DNA of 64,000 nucleotides, taken from assembly GCF_002797315.1 (NCBI RefSeq), contig NZ_KZ454936.1, positions 1,239,133 to 1,303,132 of the forward strand. The letters run 5' to 3'. Below, piece after piece: positions 34,357 through 43,677 of the stretch. Under the pieces are notes generated by a model, which had not been told where the DNA came from, searched no databases, and was given only the letters and a program-made list of their open reading frames with translations. The translations under genes were made by a program, and so were the position numbers. The stretch's first letter is position 1. Each line of letters starts with the position of its first letter. The DNA comes from Bacillus sp. FJAT-44742 (GTDB lineage: Bacteria; Bacillota; Bacilli; Bacillales; Marinococcaceae).

Positions 34357-35943
34357 TTAGGCTGTCCTACTTATAGATTTTGGAATAATCACTGTAAATC
34401 GTGCGCCATCCCATTGACTGGTTTCAACTATGATTTCACCATTAAGGTGCTTTAAAGTCCTGGTGACAATCGCAAGCCCAAGCCCGTGGTCATCTCCGCT
34501 TTTACTTGTAACCCCTTCCAAAAAAATTCTATCAACCATGTCCCTAGGGACCCCCGATCCGTTATCTTCAATGTCAAATACAATATCATTCCCTATATCG
34601 GTAAATGAAACGAGAACCTTCCCGTCTTGATTTGGTTTAGCTCTAACCGACTCGACTGCATTATCAATGATGTTGCCCACTATAGTTACTATTTTCTCAT
34701 CTGATATATGTGAAGGAAGAGAAGATAAGCAACTATCTTTATCAATAGTTAATGATACTTTTAGTTCCGATGCACGGTTTGTCTTTCCAAGCAAGCACGC
34801 AGCAATGAGTGGAGAAGACACAGATTCCATTAAAAATGAGATAAGGTCTTGTTGCTTTTCCACTTCTTGTGAAATAAGAAGTGTAGCTTCCTCTACCTTA
34901 TTTAATTTTAATAACCCATAGATTGTATTTAATTTGTTTAGATGCTCATGGTTGGTAACACGCATATTTTCTTTATGTTCTTTTATTTTTGAAAATTCTT
35001 TAGCATAGGATTCTACTTCTTTTAAGGAACGAAAAGTGAACACAATACCCTTTACTTCCTGGTCCATAATAGCCGATGCATTAACAAGGTAAACTTTTTC
35101 ACTTAGTAAGACTCTGAAGCTTTTGTGCGACAATCTCTCATTTACCATAGAAGTTAACACGAGGAGCAACTGTTCATGCTGTATTTTCTCTCCTATTATT
35201 TGATTTTTTAAGTAGGGAATTTCTCTTGCTTTTTTATTTATTGAGACGACCTCACCTTTTGTACCTACTGCTAGCGTTGCGTCATGAATGGACTCCAGAA
35301 TTGCTTCTTTTTCCTTAAAAGCGTAAGATATTTCTTCTGGTTCGAGATTAAATATAGATTTTTTAACGTTTTTTGAAACTGCAAATGCACCCACCATCCC
35401 AAGCAATAAGGGAATTAAAAACCACGTAGAAATACTGATGAGGTGTTGAATAATCGTTTCATTGATATCCGTTCTTAAAAACCCAACGGAAGATACGCCA
35501 ATTAATTCTCCATCTTGATTGTAGATAGGGGTTTTGGCTTTGGCTGCTTTTCCAGATACGCCTTTGTCTATGTATACAATAGACTCCTCATTTTCAAACA
35601 CCGGGGTATTAGAAGAGCCCATTGGTTCTCCAATTTGTGCAGGATCGTGATGGGAGTATCTTATATCTTCTAAATTTCCCACCACTACATAGCTTGCCCC
35701 TGTTTGTAAACGAATTTCTTCTGCCAGGGGGTTAATAATAGAGGAAGGATTTTCATCTTGAAAACCTGCTATGATACGTTCGTTATTAGCAGTCATCTTA
35801 GCCACATCCATGGCACGCTCCCCAAAGTGATTGTGCATTATACCATTAAAGCTAAATGAGAGTAAAAGAACAGCCGTTCCAAGACTAAGAAAAACCACCA
35901 CAATAATTAAGGCCATCATTTTTTGTAACAAAGAGAACTTCAC
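34357..35943 (-). CDS. CitA/DcuS-type sensor histidine kinase
   Basis: This is a membrane sensor of 528 residues. A first span (about 4-26) is followed by an extracytoplasmic sCache/PAS-like ligand domain (QTGASYVVVGN, then YIDKGVSGKAAKAKTPIYNQ). Then come a second span (about 168-188), a cytoplasmic PAS, the histidine region NHEHLNKLNTIYGLLKL and an ATPase domain with NIIDNAVESV and SGDDHGLGLAIV. The GTG at 35943 has GATGGGAG upstream. It lies divergent from the tricarboxylate transporter, whose substrate it probably senses. Confidence 0.85.
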   Translation of the reverse strand: MKFSLLQKMMALIIVVVFLSLGTAVLLLSFSFNGIMHNHFGERAMDVAKMTANNERIIAGFQDENPSSIINPLAEEIRLQTGASYVVVGNLEDIRYSHHDPAQIGEPMGSSNTPVFENEESIVYIDKGVSGKAAKAKTPIYNQDGELIGVSSVGFLRTDINETIIQHLISISTWFLIPLLLGMVGAFAVSKNVKKSIFNLEPEEISYAFKEKEAILESIHDATLAVGTKGEVVSINKKAREIPYLKNQIIGEKIQHEQLLLVLTSMVNERLSHKSFRVLLSEKVYLVNASAIMDQEVKGIVFTFRSLKEVESYAKEFSKIKEHKENMRVTNHEHLNKLNTIYGLLKLNKVEEATLLISQEVEKQQDLISFLMESVSSPLIAACLLGKTNRASELKVSLTIDKDSCLSSLPSHISDEKIVTIVGNIIDNAVESVRAKPNQDGKVLVSFTDIGNDIVFDIEDNGSGVPRDMVDRIFLEGVTSKSGDDHGLGLAIVTRTLKHLNGEIIVETSQWDGARFTVIIPKSISRTA

Positions 35944-36075
35944 AACTACAACTCCCATCATCCAATAATTACCAATTTGAATATTATGAAATTAATTTTA
36001 TCAATGATTTAAATAATGTAAATTTTAAAAATATTATAATCTCTAAATTACACTGTTACACTTACGCTACGAAAT

Positions 36076-36089
36076 TGTTAACGCTTTCA
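36076..36089. promoter_or_regulatory. cre site upstream of the Tct operon
   Basis: TGTTAACGCTTTCA matches the Bacillus cre consensus TGWAARCGYTWNCW at 13 of 14 positions. It lies 59 bp before the tctC start in the kinase-transporter gap, so CcpA should repress tricarboxylate uptake in glucose. Confidence 0.65.
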
Positions 36090-36147
36090 AGGCGTTACGT
36101 ATTTAACTATTTAATTATAACAAGTGATTAAAGGAGTTGTTAGGAAA

Positions 36148-37251
36148 ATGAAAAGAAGAAATGAAGTTTTAGGGGTTGCATGTCTATCACTATTAGCGCT
36201 TACAGCTTGTGGAGATGATTCCGCTCAGGAGGCAAGCTCAGAGAACGGAGAACCTTTTTACGAAAACAATGATTTAGAAATGATTGTACCTACTAGTCCG
36301 GGGGGTGGCTCAGACATTCAGGCACGATTTATGGCACCATACTTAAGTGAACATATACCGGGTTCTCCTGACGTACAAGTTGTAAACATAGCTGGCGGGG
36401 GAACCATTACAGGTTCCAACGAATTTGCCCTAATGAGAGAGCCAGACGGTGAAAGTTCTTTGTGGGCTAGTATATCTACAACCACGGCTTACTTACTAGA
36501 TGAACAGGGAGTAGAATATGACTACGAAAATTTCAAGCCAGTCATTGGATACCCTGATGGAGGGGTAGTTTATGTTTCTGATTCTACTGGGATTAGCGAC
36601 CCTAATGAAATTTTAGAAGCCGAGGAGGAGTTGGTTTATGGGGGCACCAGTGTCACAGGACTACCACTAACCATTCTTCTATCCTTTGAGGTTTTGGGGT
36701 TAGATGTAGATGGGATTTTTGGCTATGAAAGCAGTGGACCAGCTAGAGTTGCTTTTGAACAAGGTGAAACGAACATGGATTTTCAGACTACTTCTAGTTA
36801 TTTATCAAACGTAGAGCCTATGGTAGAAGATGGACAAGCTGTACCAATGTACTCAATAGGACAGCTTGATGAGGATGGAAACCTTGTCAGAGATCCACAG
36901 TTTCCTGATTTACCGACAGTAGAAGAAGTCTACATAGATATTTACGGTGAAGAGCCATCCGGAGAGGCATGGGATGCTTACAAGGCCTTTGTAGGTGCTG
37001 TGTTTACTGTCCAAAAGGTTCTTTGGGTGCATGAAGATGTCCCTGAAGAAGCATTTAATGAGTTAGTAGAAGGGGCCGAAGGGATGGTCGAAGACGAGCA
37101 ATATCAAGTTGAAGGAGAGGAAGTAATGGGCTATGAACCGTTTGTAGGAGATGAAATACGGGAAATGATGCCAAGACTTCTTGATCTTCCTGAAGGTACA
37201 GAGGAATGGGTGAAAGGATTTTTAGATGAAACCTATGGACTGGACCAATAA
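36148..37251 (+). CDS. tctC: Tripartite tricarboxylate transporter binding lipoprotein (TctC)
   Basis: This is the periplasm-equivalent binding protein of a TTT-family importer. The 367 residues begin with a lipoprotein signal ending LTAC. The TctC pattern follows: LEMIVPTSPGGGSDIQARF, VVNIAGGGTITGSNEFA and TTSSYLSNVEPMVEDGQ. It is strongly acidic. ATG at 36148 is preferred over GTG 36124, as it gives a standard signal peptide. tctA and tctB follow in the same operon. Confidence 0.88.
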   Translation: MKRRNEVLGVACLSLLALTACGDDSAQEASSENGEPFYENNDLEMIVPTSPGGGSDIQARFMAPYLSEHIPGSPDVQVVNIAGGGTITGSNEFALMREPDGESSLWASISTTTAYLLDEQGVEYDYENFKPVIGYPDGGVVYVSDSTGISDPNEILEAEEELVYGGTSVTGLPLTILLSFEVLGLDVDGIFGYESSGPARVAFEQGETNMDFQTTSSYLSNVEPMVEDGQAVPMYSIGQLDEDGNLVRDPQFPDLPTVEEVYIDIYGEEPSGEAWDAYKAFVGAVFTVQKVLWVHEDVPEEAFNELVEGAEGMVEDEQYQVEGEEVMGYEPFVGDEIREMMPRLLDLPEGTEEWVKGFLDETYGLDQ

Positions 37252-37319
37252 ATTTCTTTGGTGCATGCATGTAAGTTCAAAATTTAAAGCAAAGCAAAGG
37301 AAAGGAGGAGAACACAAAG

Positions 37320-38807
37320 ATGCTGGAAACTCTTGTTGAAACATTAACGATCGTTTTAGATGGATCTCGGTTACTATACATGATGCTTGGTATATTTATC
37401 GGGTTAACGATTGGATTGCTGCCTGGGTTAAGCGGCACAGTAGGCATGTCAATCCTTCTTCCCTTTGTTTATGGGATGGATCCATATGCAGGTATGGCTC
37501 TATTAATAGGTATGGTAGCGGTTGTTCACACAGGAGACACGTTTCCTTCTGTGCTCTTAGGGATACCGGGATCTTCTGGATCTCAGGCAACGATAATGGA
37601 CGGCTATCCACTAGCTAAAAAAGGTCAGGCTGCACGGGCATTAGGAGCTGCATTTTTTTCCTCTATGGTTGGAGGTGTGATAGGCGGGATTATCCTCTTT
37701 TCTATTATCCCAATTGTTCGGCCAGTAATACTCACCTTTGGATCGCCAGAACTCTTTATGCTCGCTCTATTAGGGTTAAGTATGGTAGGTATTCTCGCTG
37801 GGAAAAACCCTTTTATTGGAATTTTAGCAGGTTTATTTGGAATGATGCTTGGAGTAATAGGGAGTGCTCCATCTGTACCTGAATACCGCTATACCTTTGA
37901 CTGGTTGTACTTGTATAATGGCATTCCGCTGCCACTAGTGGCACTTGGCCTTTTTGCTTTTCCTGTGCTGATTGACTTACTAGTTGGCAGACGCAGTATA
38001 TCAGAAAGCTCGTCTCTTTCGGGCAGTTGGTTTGAGGGAGTTAAAGATGCAGTAAAGAACCGTTGGTTAGTCTTACGAAGTTCTATTTTGGGGGCAGTAG
38101 CTGGCTTTATCCCTGGGTTAGGTGGAAGTGTTGTGGATTGGTTAAGCTATGGCACGGCTAAACAAACGAGTAAAAACAATGAATCCTTTGGAAAGGGTGA
38201 CATTCGGGGTGTTATTGCACCTGAAAGCTCTAACAATGCAAAAGAAGGAGGTTCTTTAATTCCAACGTTAATGTTTGGAATACCTGGAAGCGGAACCACT
38301 GCCATCCTCCTTGGCGGACTGCTTTTAATGGGTGTAGAAGCGGGGCCTAGAATGGTAACTGATGAACTCTCCTTGACGATGTCAATAATATGGACACTTG
38401 TAATAGCAAATATCATAGGGGCTGCGGCTTGTCTGTTCCTAACCAAACCAATTTCACGCTTTAGTTTAATTGAACCTTCGAAGCTTGTTCCATTCCTTGC
38501 CATCATTTTAATTATAGGAGCTTATCAAACAAGTCAGCACTGGGGAGATCTATTGTTGTTTGTGTTGTTAGGTATTATTGGTTGGATTATGGTTCAGCTT
38601 GACTGGCCAAGAGCGCCGATATTAATAGGATTTGTATTAGCTTTGGCAGCCGAAAGATACCTTTGGATTTCCGTCTCTCGTTTTGATTGGGAATGGGTGT
38701 ACCGACCGGGAGTTTTAATTATAGCAGGTATCATCATTTTAATATTTGCCAGCAGTTATTGGATAACTAAATTAAGTGCTCTAAGAGGAGCTAAAAATAA
38801 AGGGTGA
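37320..38807 (+). CDS. tctA: Tripartite tricarboxylate transporter large membrane subunit (TctA)
   Basis: The 495 residues contain about 12 membrane spans with the TctA signatures GLLPGLSGTVGMSILLPF, HTGDTFPSVLLGIPGSSG, and GFIPGLGGSVVDWLSYG with PESSNNAKEGGSLIPTLMFG in the second half. Together with TctC and TctB it imports a tricarboxylate or a related acid using the ion gradient. The ribosome binding site is AAAGGAGGAG. Confidence 0.93.
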   Translation: MLETLVETLTIVLDGSRLLYMMLGIFIGLTIGLLPGLSGTVGMSILLPFVYGMDPYAGMALLIGMVAVVHTGDTFPSVLLGIPGSSGSQATIMDGYPLAKKGQAARALGAAFFSSMVGGVIGGIILFSIIPIVRPVILTFGSPELFMLALLGLSMVGILAGKNPFIGILAGLFGMMLGVIGSAPSVPEYRYTFDWLYLYNGIPLPLVALGLFAFPVLIDLLVGRRSISESSSLSGSWFEGVKDAVKNRWLVLRSSILGAVAGFIPGLGGSVVDWLSYGTAKQTSKNNESFGKGDIRGVIAPESSNNAKEGGSLIPTLMFGIPGSGTTAILLGGLLLMGVEAGPRMVTDELSLTMSIIWTLVIANIIGAAACLFLTKPISRFSLIEPSKLVPFLAIILIIGAYQTSQHWGDLLLFVLLGIIGWIMVQLDWPRAPILIGFVLALAAERYLWISVSRFDWEWVYRPGVLIIAGIIILIFASSYWITKLSALRGAKNKG

Positions 38808-38816
38808 GTATTAATC

Positions 38817-39257
38817 ATGCGGAAAACAACCGTGTCTCTTATATTTATTGGTTTTATCTTTATAGGATGTATTTGGTTCATCATTGAATCTTTTTCTTTT
38901 CAAGATACAGCTAGATATTTCCCGATGACTGTAGCATCTATAGGGGCAATCATTTCCTTGATTGTCTTTATACAAACATTAATACATCATGTGAAAACGA
39001 AGGAAGAAACGCTCTTTCATCAGCAATTTGGAGAAGTACTAAAGTATGCTGGATGGTTGATCGGTTATATCCTGTTAATAACTATTATAGGTTTCATTCC
39101 TTCTACGGTAATTTATTTAATTGCTTTTTTATACTTTGTCACTCGTATGAAATTACTCCAAATTGCAGTTAGTGTAGGGGGAACATTAGCTTTCCTCTTT
39201 GTACTAGGAGAGTTTGTAGAGTTAAAGTGGCCAGGAGGAATACTCTTTTTCATGTAA
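38817..39257 (+). CDS. tctB: Tripartite tricarboxylate transporter small membrane subunit (TctB)
   Basis: The 146 residues show four hydrophobic segments, the TctB layout. FQDTARYFPMTVASIG after the first span is typical of the family. It starts 9 bp after tctA and ends 32 bp before the methyltransferase gene, so that gene may belong to the operon. Confidence 0.85.
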   Translation: MRKTTVSLIFIGFIFIGCIWFIIESFSFQDTARYFPMTVASIGAIISLIVFIQTLIHHVKTKEETLFHQQFGEVLKYAGWLIGYILLITIIGFIPSTVIYLIAFLYFVTRMKLLQIAVSVGGTLAFLFVLGEFVELKWPGGILFFM

Positions 39258-39289
39258 GGCGGAGTAAATAATAGAATGAGGTGGTTTCT

Positions 39290-40066
39290 TTGACTAACCA
39301 AAAAGAAGATGTGATACAGCAGTTTGGTAAGAATGCCTACGGATACACAGTAAGCGATCTTCATGCGAAAGGAAAGGATCTTTCGTTGTTAGTAGAACTA
39401 GCAGAGAAAAAAGGCAGCGAACAGTTATTAGATGTGGCTACAGGGGCCGGGCATACAGTCAATGCCTTTGCTCCCTATGTAGCTGAAGCGGTTGCCTTTG
39501 ACCTTACTAAAGAAATGTTAACAGAAGCTCGTTCCTTGATTCAGAAAAATCAACACGATAATGTCTCATTTGTTCATGGTGATGCAGAAGAAATGCCTTT
39601 CCAGGATGATTCCTTTGACATAGTTACCTGTCGGATTGCCGCCCACCACTTTCCAGACCTGCACAAGTTTATAAAGGAAGTACAGCGAGTCTTAAAGGTT
39701 GGTGGAGAATTTCTACTTATAGACAATACTGCACCAGAACTAGACAGTTTTGACACATTTTATAACACGATTGAAAAAGAAAGGGACCACAGCCATGTAA
39801 GAGCATGGAAAAAGTCTGAGTGGCTGGCTATGATTGAGCAGCATGGGTTGGAACTCAGTGTATGCCATCGTTATGAAAAAACCTTTCACTTTGATGATTG
39901 GTGTGATCGAATGAAAATGACAGAAACCGAAAAACAAGACTTAAGCTCTTTCATCAATAACGCAGACGAGGAGATTAAGGCAAAATTTAATATAAAAGCT
40001 GAAGAAGACAGAGTGGTCAGTTTTAATGGAGAGGCTATCGTTTTAAAAGCTATTAAATCATCATAG
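39290..40066 (+). CDS. Class I SAM-dependent methyltransferase
   Basis: This cytoplasmic methyltransferase of 258 residues is of the UbiE/Methyltransf_11 type. It has SAM motif I LLDVATGAGHTVNAF, then FVHGDAEEMPFQDDSFD and VLKVGGEFLLIDNTAP. TTG at 39290 follows GAGGTGG by 5 bases. The substrate is unknown. A broken copy of its 5' third lies at 19904. Its position between tctB and a lyase gene suggests co-transcription, but the functional link is unclear. Confidence 0.85.
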   Translation: MTNQKEDVIQQFGKNAYGYTVSDLHAKGKDLSLLVELAEKKGSEQLLDVATGAGHTVNAFAPYVAEAVAFDLTKEMLTEARSLIQKNQHDNVSFVHGDAEEMPFQDDSFDIVTCRIAAHHFPDLHKFIKEVQRVLKVGGEFLLIDNTAPELDSFDTFYNTIEKERDHSHVRAWKKSEWLAMIEQHGLELSVCHRYEKTFHFDDWCDRMKMTETEKQDLSSFINNADEEIKAKFNIKAEEDRVVSFNGEAIVLKAIKSS

Positions 40067-40129
40067 ATTTGTGATATGTAAATCCTTATTTACGGTATTG
40101 GGACTAGCTTTTCTTCAAAGGAGATTGGT

Positions 40130-41005
40130 ATGGATAGAAATATAAAGTTTCACAATCTACTAACAAAGGAAGAAGGTATCATTGTCGCTCCAGGAGCTGC
40201 AAATGCCTTAACAGCTCGGCTGGTTGAAGAAGCAGAGTTTCCAGCTGTATACGTTACTGGAGCCGGCTTATCAAACAACTTGTTAGGAATGGCAGATGTT
40301 GGGCTGCTTTCTTTTAAAGAAGTGTTGGATCAAGTGAAGTACATTTGTGATGCAGTAAACATACCAGTTATTGCTGACGGTGATACCGGGTTTGGGAATG
40401 CGATTAATTTGGTAAGGACCGTGATTGAATTTGAACATGCCGGTGTTTCAGCTATTCAACTGGAAGACCAAAGTACTCCAAAAAAATGCGGACACTTTGA
40501 CGGAAAACAAATAGTTTCCGTTGAAGAGATGACAAACAAAATAAAAGCAGCAGTAGACATAAGAAAAGATCCTAACTTTAAAATTATAGCAAGAACAGAT
40601 GCACGAGCAACTGAGGGGATTGATTCAGCAATTGAAAGAGCTCAAAGGTATAGCGAAGCCGGTGCAGACATTTTATTTGTTGAAGCACCTCAAACAGAGG
40701 ATGAAATGAAGACAATCACAAAATCACTGCCTCATGCTCCACAAATTGCCAACATGGTTGAACATGGGTTAACCCCTTTAAAGACAAATGAAGAACTAGA
40801 AACTCTCGGGTATAAGATTGTCCTTTATGCCAACTTTCTTAATAGAAGAGCAATAAAAGCAATGCAGGATGCCTTACTTTCCCTTAGGGAAGATCAGACT
40901 ACTCAACACATGCTCGACGAGATTATTTCCATGAAAGAAAGAAACCGACTAACACACTTAAAAAAAATCAAACATCTAGAGGATAAATATTTATCAATTA
41001 ATTAA
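40130..41005 (+). CDS. Isocitrate lyase/PEP mutase family enzyme, methylisocitrate lyase-like
   Basis: This is a C-C lyase of 291 residues. The ICL/PEPM barrel shows IADGDTGFGNAINLVRTV, QLEDQSTPKKCGHFDGK with the catalytic Cys in KKCGH, and IARTDARATEGIDSAIERA. PrpB-type methylisocitrate lyases have the same KxCGH motif, but oxaloacetate decarboxylases and dimethylmalate lyases also belong here. The neighbouring tricarboxylate importer supports a substrate such as a citrate-like acid. Confidence 0.85.
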   Translation: MDRNIKFHNLLTKEEGIIVAPGAANALTARLVEEAEFPAVYVTGAGLSNNLLGMADVGLLSFKEVLDQVKYICDAVNIPVIADGDTGFGNAINLVRTVIEFEHAGVSAIQLEDQSTPKKCGHFDGKQIVSVEEMTNKIKAAVDIRKDPNFKIIARTDARATEGIDSAIERAQRYSEAGADILFVEAPQTEDEMKTITKSLPHAPQIANMVEHGLTPLKTNEELETLGYKIVLYANFLNRRAIKAMQDALLSLREDQTTQHMLDEIISMKERNRLTHLKKIKHLEDKYLSIN

Positions 41006-41032
41006 TTAGATATACTTTATGGAAAGTTGTTA

Positions 41033-41068
41033 TTTCAAGAACCCATTTTGCCAAATGGGTTCTTGAAA
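41033..41068. terminator. Perfect 16-bp stem-loop after the lyase gene
   Basis: TTTCAAGAACCCATTT pairs perfectly with AAATGGGTTCTTGAAA around TGCC. No immediate T-run follows (the first is about 12 bases later), so termination is likely but not standard. Confidence 0.55.
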
Positions 41069-41204
41069 ATAATGAAGGCTTTTTTGTATTTGAGCACATT
41101 CATAATAAATGTAAATGTGAAAATGAGAGGAATAGTTCGCGTATTATTATTGGTGAAATTCTAATTTTATGAAAATGTAATATTTCCCAATCAAAGCAGC
41201 ACAG

Positions 41205-41644
41205 AGGGTGTACAAAATATGATTACGTTTATCGAAAAGAAGTTGAAATTAAAGATCAACCGGGAAAAGGGGAGGATTGATCGGCCATGGAATCGGAGGT
41301 TTCTTGGCTTCAGCTTTACTCCATCTGTGAAAGGGAAAGCAAGAATTCGAATTCACAAGGAGTCTATCGAACGGGCAAAAGGACGGGGCCAAGACCTGAC
41401 TTCCAGAAGAAAGAGTACCTCAATGGAAGCCCGGATCGAAAAGTTGAATCGGTTCTTAATCGGATGAAAGAACTATTTCGGTCTCCCAGCGACCCCGCCT
41501 GTCTTCCGAAGGATGATGGAATGGATTCGACGAAGACTTCGAATGATTAGATGGAAAGTATGGAAACGACCCAAAACCCGAATCAGAGAACTCTTCGCTT
41601 TAGGTGTATCAAAGTCAAAGGCGTATCAGGGTGGACGTTTTTGA
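41205..41644 (+). pseudogene. ltrA: C-terminal remnant of a group II intron maturase
   Basis: The translation FIEKKLKLKINREKGRIDRP, RRFLGFSFTPSVKGKARIRI, SMEARIEKLNRFLIG and then KNYFGLPATPPVFRRMMEW through KVWKRPKTRIRELFALGVSK matches the C-terminal maturase part of LtrA-type proteins. A TGA at 41465-41467 replaces the Trp expected before KNYFG. The reverse transcriptase domain is absent and the end is degenerate. This is a dead fragment of a retroelement. Confidence 0.85.
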
Positions 41645-42055
41645 ATCTCCGATTGATCTGCTTTCCTATTGGTCGGGGAAAAAAGAAAAGGTTCAAGATA
41701 CCCGGATGGTCAGTATAGGCAACTTAAAAATGGAAGCATTAAACGAGCAGCAATTATGCAGGGGAAAAGGGATATATGGTTGAGAAAGTCAATTCGAATG
41801 GAGATTTTTCAATGATTTTCATATACCTTTCAAAATTTTTAATCACGTTTGGAATGAAAATAAAAGGATCAAAAATCTCAGCATCCTTATCTGTAAAATT
41901 CATGCTCATCCATCACAATGCGAGAAGATTTGTTCTTGTATTACCATAATAAATAACGTTTATTCGTTCTTATGTAATGTTTAAATTTATGACTTGGTAC
42001 TTTACGTAACGATAAAACCCTGTTGATTAATAAAAGAAATTTTTGTAGTCTAGTC
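41645..42055. other. Decayed sequence after the maturase remnant
   Basis: No supported reading frame is visible. The first 100 bp may still hold the degenerate 3' part of the intron. The rest is AT-rich. Confidence 0.35.
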
Positions 42056-42091
42056 AAAAAAAACAACCATCAGAATGCATCGGATGGTTGT
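42056..42091 (-). terminator. Orphan leftward terminator
   Basis: ACAACCATC pairs with GATGGTTGT. On the minus strand it runs into eight T. It resembles the hairpin at 42262-42302 in sequence, but no gene ends directly before it. Confidence 0.6.
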
Positions 42092-42261
42092 AATAAGAGA
42101 TTCTCCGAACAACAATTGAAGGTAAAAGTCTTCCCAGCAAACGGTAAGCCCTGACGCTATCGTTTGCTTAAAGGTCCTTTCCTTTTCTGTAAAGAGTTTA
42201 AACTAATTTATGGAAAAAAAGGAAAAAATCAATTGAATGTTAGAAATCTAAGTTACACGAA

Positions 42262-42302
42262 AACAAAAAACAACCACCAGAATCATGTTGGTGTGGTGGT
42301 TG
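42262..42302 (-). terminator. Terminator of the RsbR-like gene
   Basis: CAACCACC pairs with GGTGGTTG. On the minus strand it is followed by six T. It lies 49 bp beyond the stop codon of the leftward STAS gene. Confidence 0.75.
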
Positions 42303-42350
42303 GCTAATAAGACGTAAAAAGATTTGGTACTTCAATTGTAAGGGTTAGGT

Positions 42351-43199
42351 TTAAGATTGGTTTTTAATAGCAATTTCTACCCCTGTTAATGATAAAGCTT
42401 CAGGCAGGCTGCGTACGATATAAGTCTTTTGGAATGAGATACCTAAGGTGACCATCGTTTGTGCTAGTTCTGGCCTTACTCCAGCCATAATAGCAGTGAT
42501 GCCAAGAAGCTGTAGAGCTTCCCGGAGCTGAAAAAGGTTTTGAGCAACAGCAGTGTCAATCATGTGAACACCTGATAAATCGATTACCAGGTACGTTAAC
42601 CCAAGATCAGCTCCGCTTTTTAACGTTTTACCCATTAGCTCCTGGGTACGGTATGTATCTAAGGTTCCCACTAACGGTAAAATAGCCACGTCTTTTGTGA
42701 TTGGAACAATAGGTACGGAAAGTTCGATCAGTTCTTCTTTCGCTTCCTTAAATATCTTTTCATGATAATCCTTATAGGATTGAGTAAAACCATAAATAAT
42801 TTTATCAATGGTTGGGTTAATTCGTTCCGCAAGGGACGAACAATCTAAAAAAGTTAAGTTTTCGTGTTGGAAGCTCTTATTTATAAAGGAAAAAATAAAA
42901 TTTCGGTAATGAGGTATGACTGCTAGAGCTTCATCCAACGGAACATCTAGCGCGGTCGCATGCTGTCCTAACTGCTTCCCCCATTCATAGGCTTTAGCTA
43001 ATACATGGTCAATATTGGCTTTCGTTAAAGATTCGCCAATAAACCCGACAAACTCAGCTCTTATTTGAATGAGTTCTTCGCTATTTAATCCTCCTAGACC
43101 CTGGTTTTTATTTATTCTTTCTTCTACTTCCCTGGTTATGGCTTCTTTTTGTATTATAATTTCGTTCCCTATAAGATTCATTTGTGCTTCATTTAACAT
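42351..43199 (-). CDS. RsbR-family stressosome co-antagonist with STAS domain
   Basis: This is a cytoplasmic protein of 282 residues. The N-terminal half (about 1-150) is a helical RsbRD-type sensor. The C-terminal STAS domain begins IVPITKDVAILPLVGTLDTY and holds the phosphorylatable positions in LSGVHMIDTAVAQNL (here Asp-Thr). Such proteins build the stressosome that releases RsbT and activates sigma B. ATG at 43199 is 7 bases after TTGGAGG. It stands alone, without rsbS or rsbT next to it, as extra RsbR paralogues often do. Confidence 0.88.
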   Translation of the reverse strand: MLNEAQMNLIGNEIIIQKEAITREVEERINKNQGLGGLNSEELIQIRAEFVGFIGESLTKANIDHVLAKAYEWGKQLGQHATALDVPLDEALAVIPHYRNFIFSFINKSFQHENLTFLDCSSLAERINPTIDKIIYGFTQSYKDYHEKIFKEAKEELIELSVPIVPITKDVAILPLVGTLDTYRTQELMGKTLKSGADLGLTYLVIDLSGVHMIDTAVAQNLFQLREALQLLGITAIMAGVRPELAQTMVTLGISFQKTYIVRSLPEALSLTGVEIAIKNQS

Positions 43200-43217
43200 C
43201 GACATGCCTCCAATCAT

Positions 43218-43677
43218 CCATTTAATTTATATACCAGGTATGTAAGTTTGCATACAGCCATCGTAACAAAACAATTTTTAGGAAACCACACGGAAAATTA
43301 TGGTATTACCAAGAGATATCCTTTCCACAAGAATGCTAGGAAGAGAACTGAGAAGAGATAATTTTTTTAAGACAAGCCTTTCAAGTAAAAGTTAGGTTTG
43401 GTATCAATGTAGTGGACAGGAGGTGATGGAGATCAGGAAGCTAGGAGTAGCAGGAAACACATGGAAAAGGTTGAAAGCGAGGCGGTTTTAGAAGGTAAGG
43501 TCCTATTTTAGGATTCTTTATATTTCACCTACCGTATAATTATATATTTTGATTTCTTACTAACACCAAGGTGGGTGGTAACGTGACTTGAAAAAAATAG
43601 GTGGAAGTAACAAAGGGGGATGGAGAAAAAAATCCTTGATAAAGAAGGAGGTGAGTGAAGGCTACCCGTAAGAAGAA
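43218..43677. other. Gap before a decayed gene
   Basis: The left part should hold the leftward promoter of the RsbR-like gene. At 43588 a TTG-initiated frame with many Lys and Gly codons ends at a stop after 27 codons; it may be the broken start of the pseudogene that follows. Confidence 0.3.

Noticed and set aside
41465-41467. TGA in the maturase remnant as a selenocysteine codon
   Set aside because: The family has Trp at this place and the gene is truncated; a simple TGG to TGA mutation explains it.
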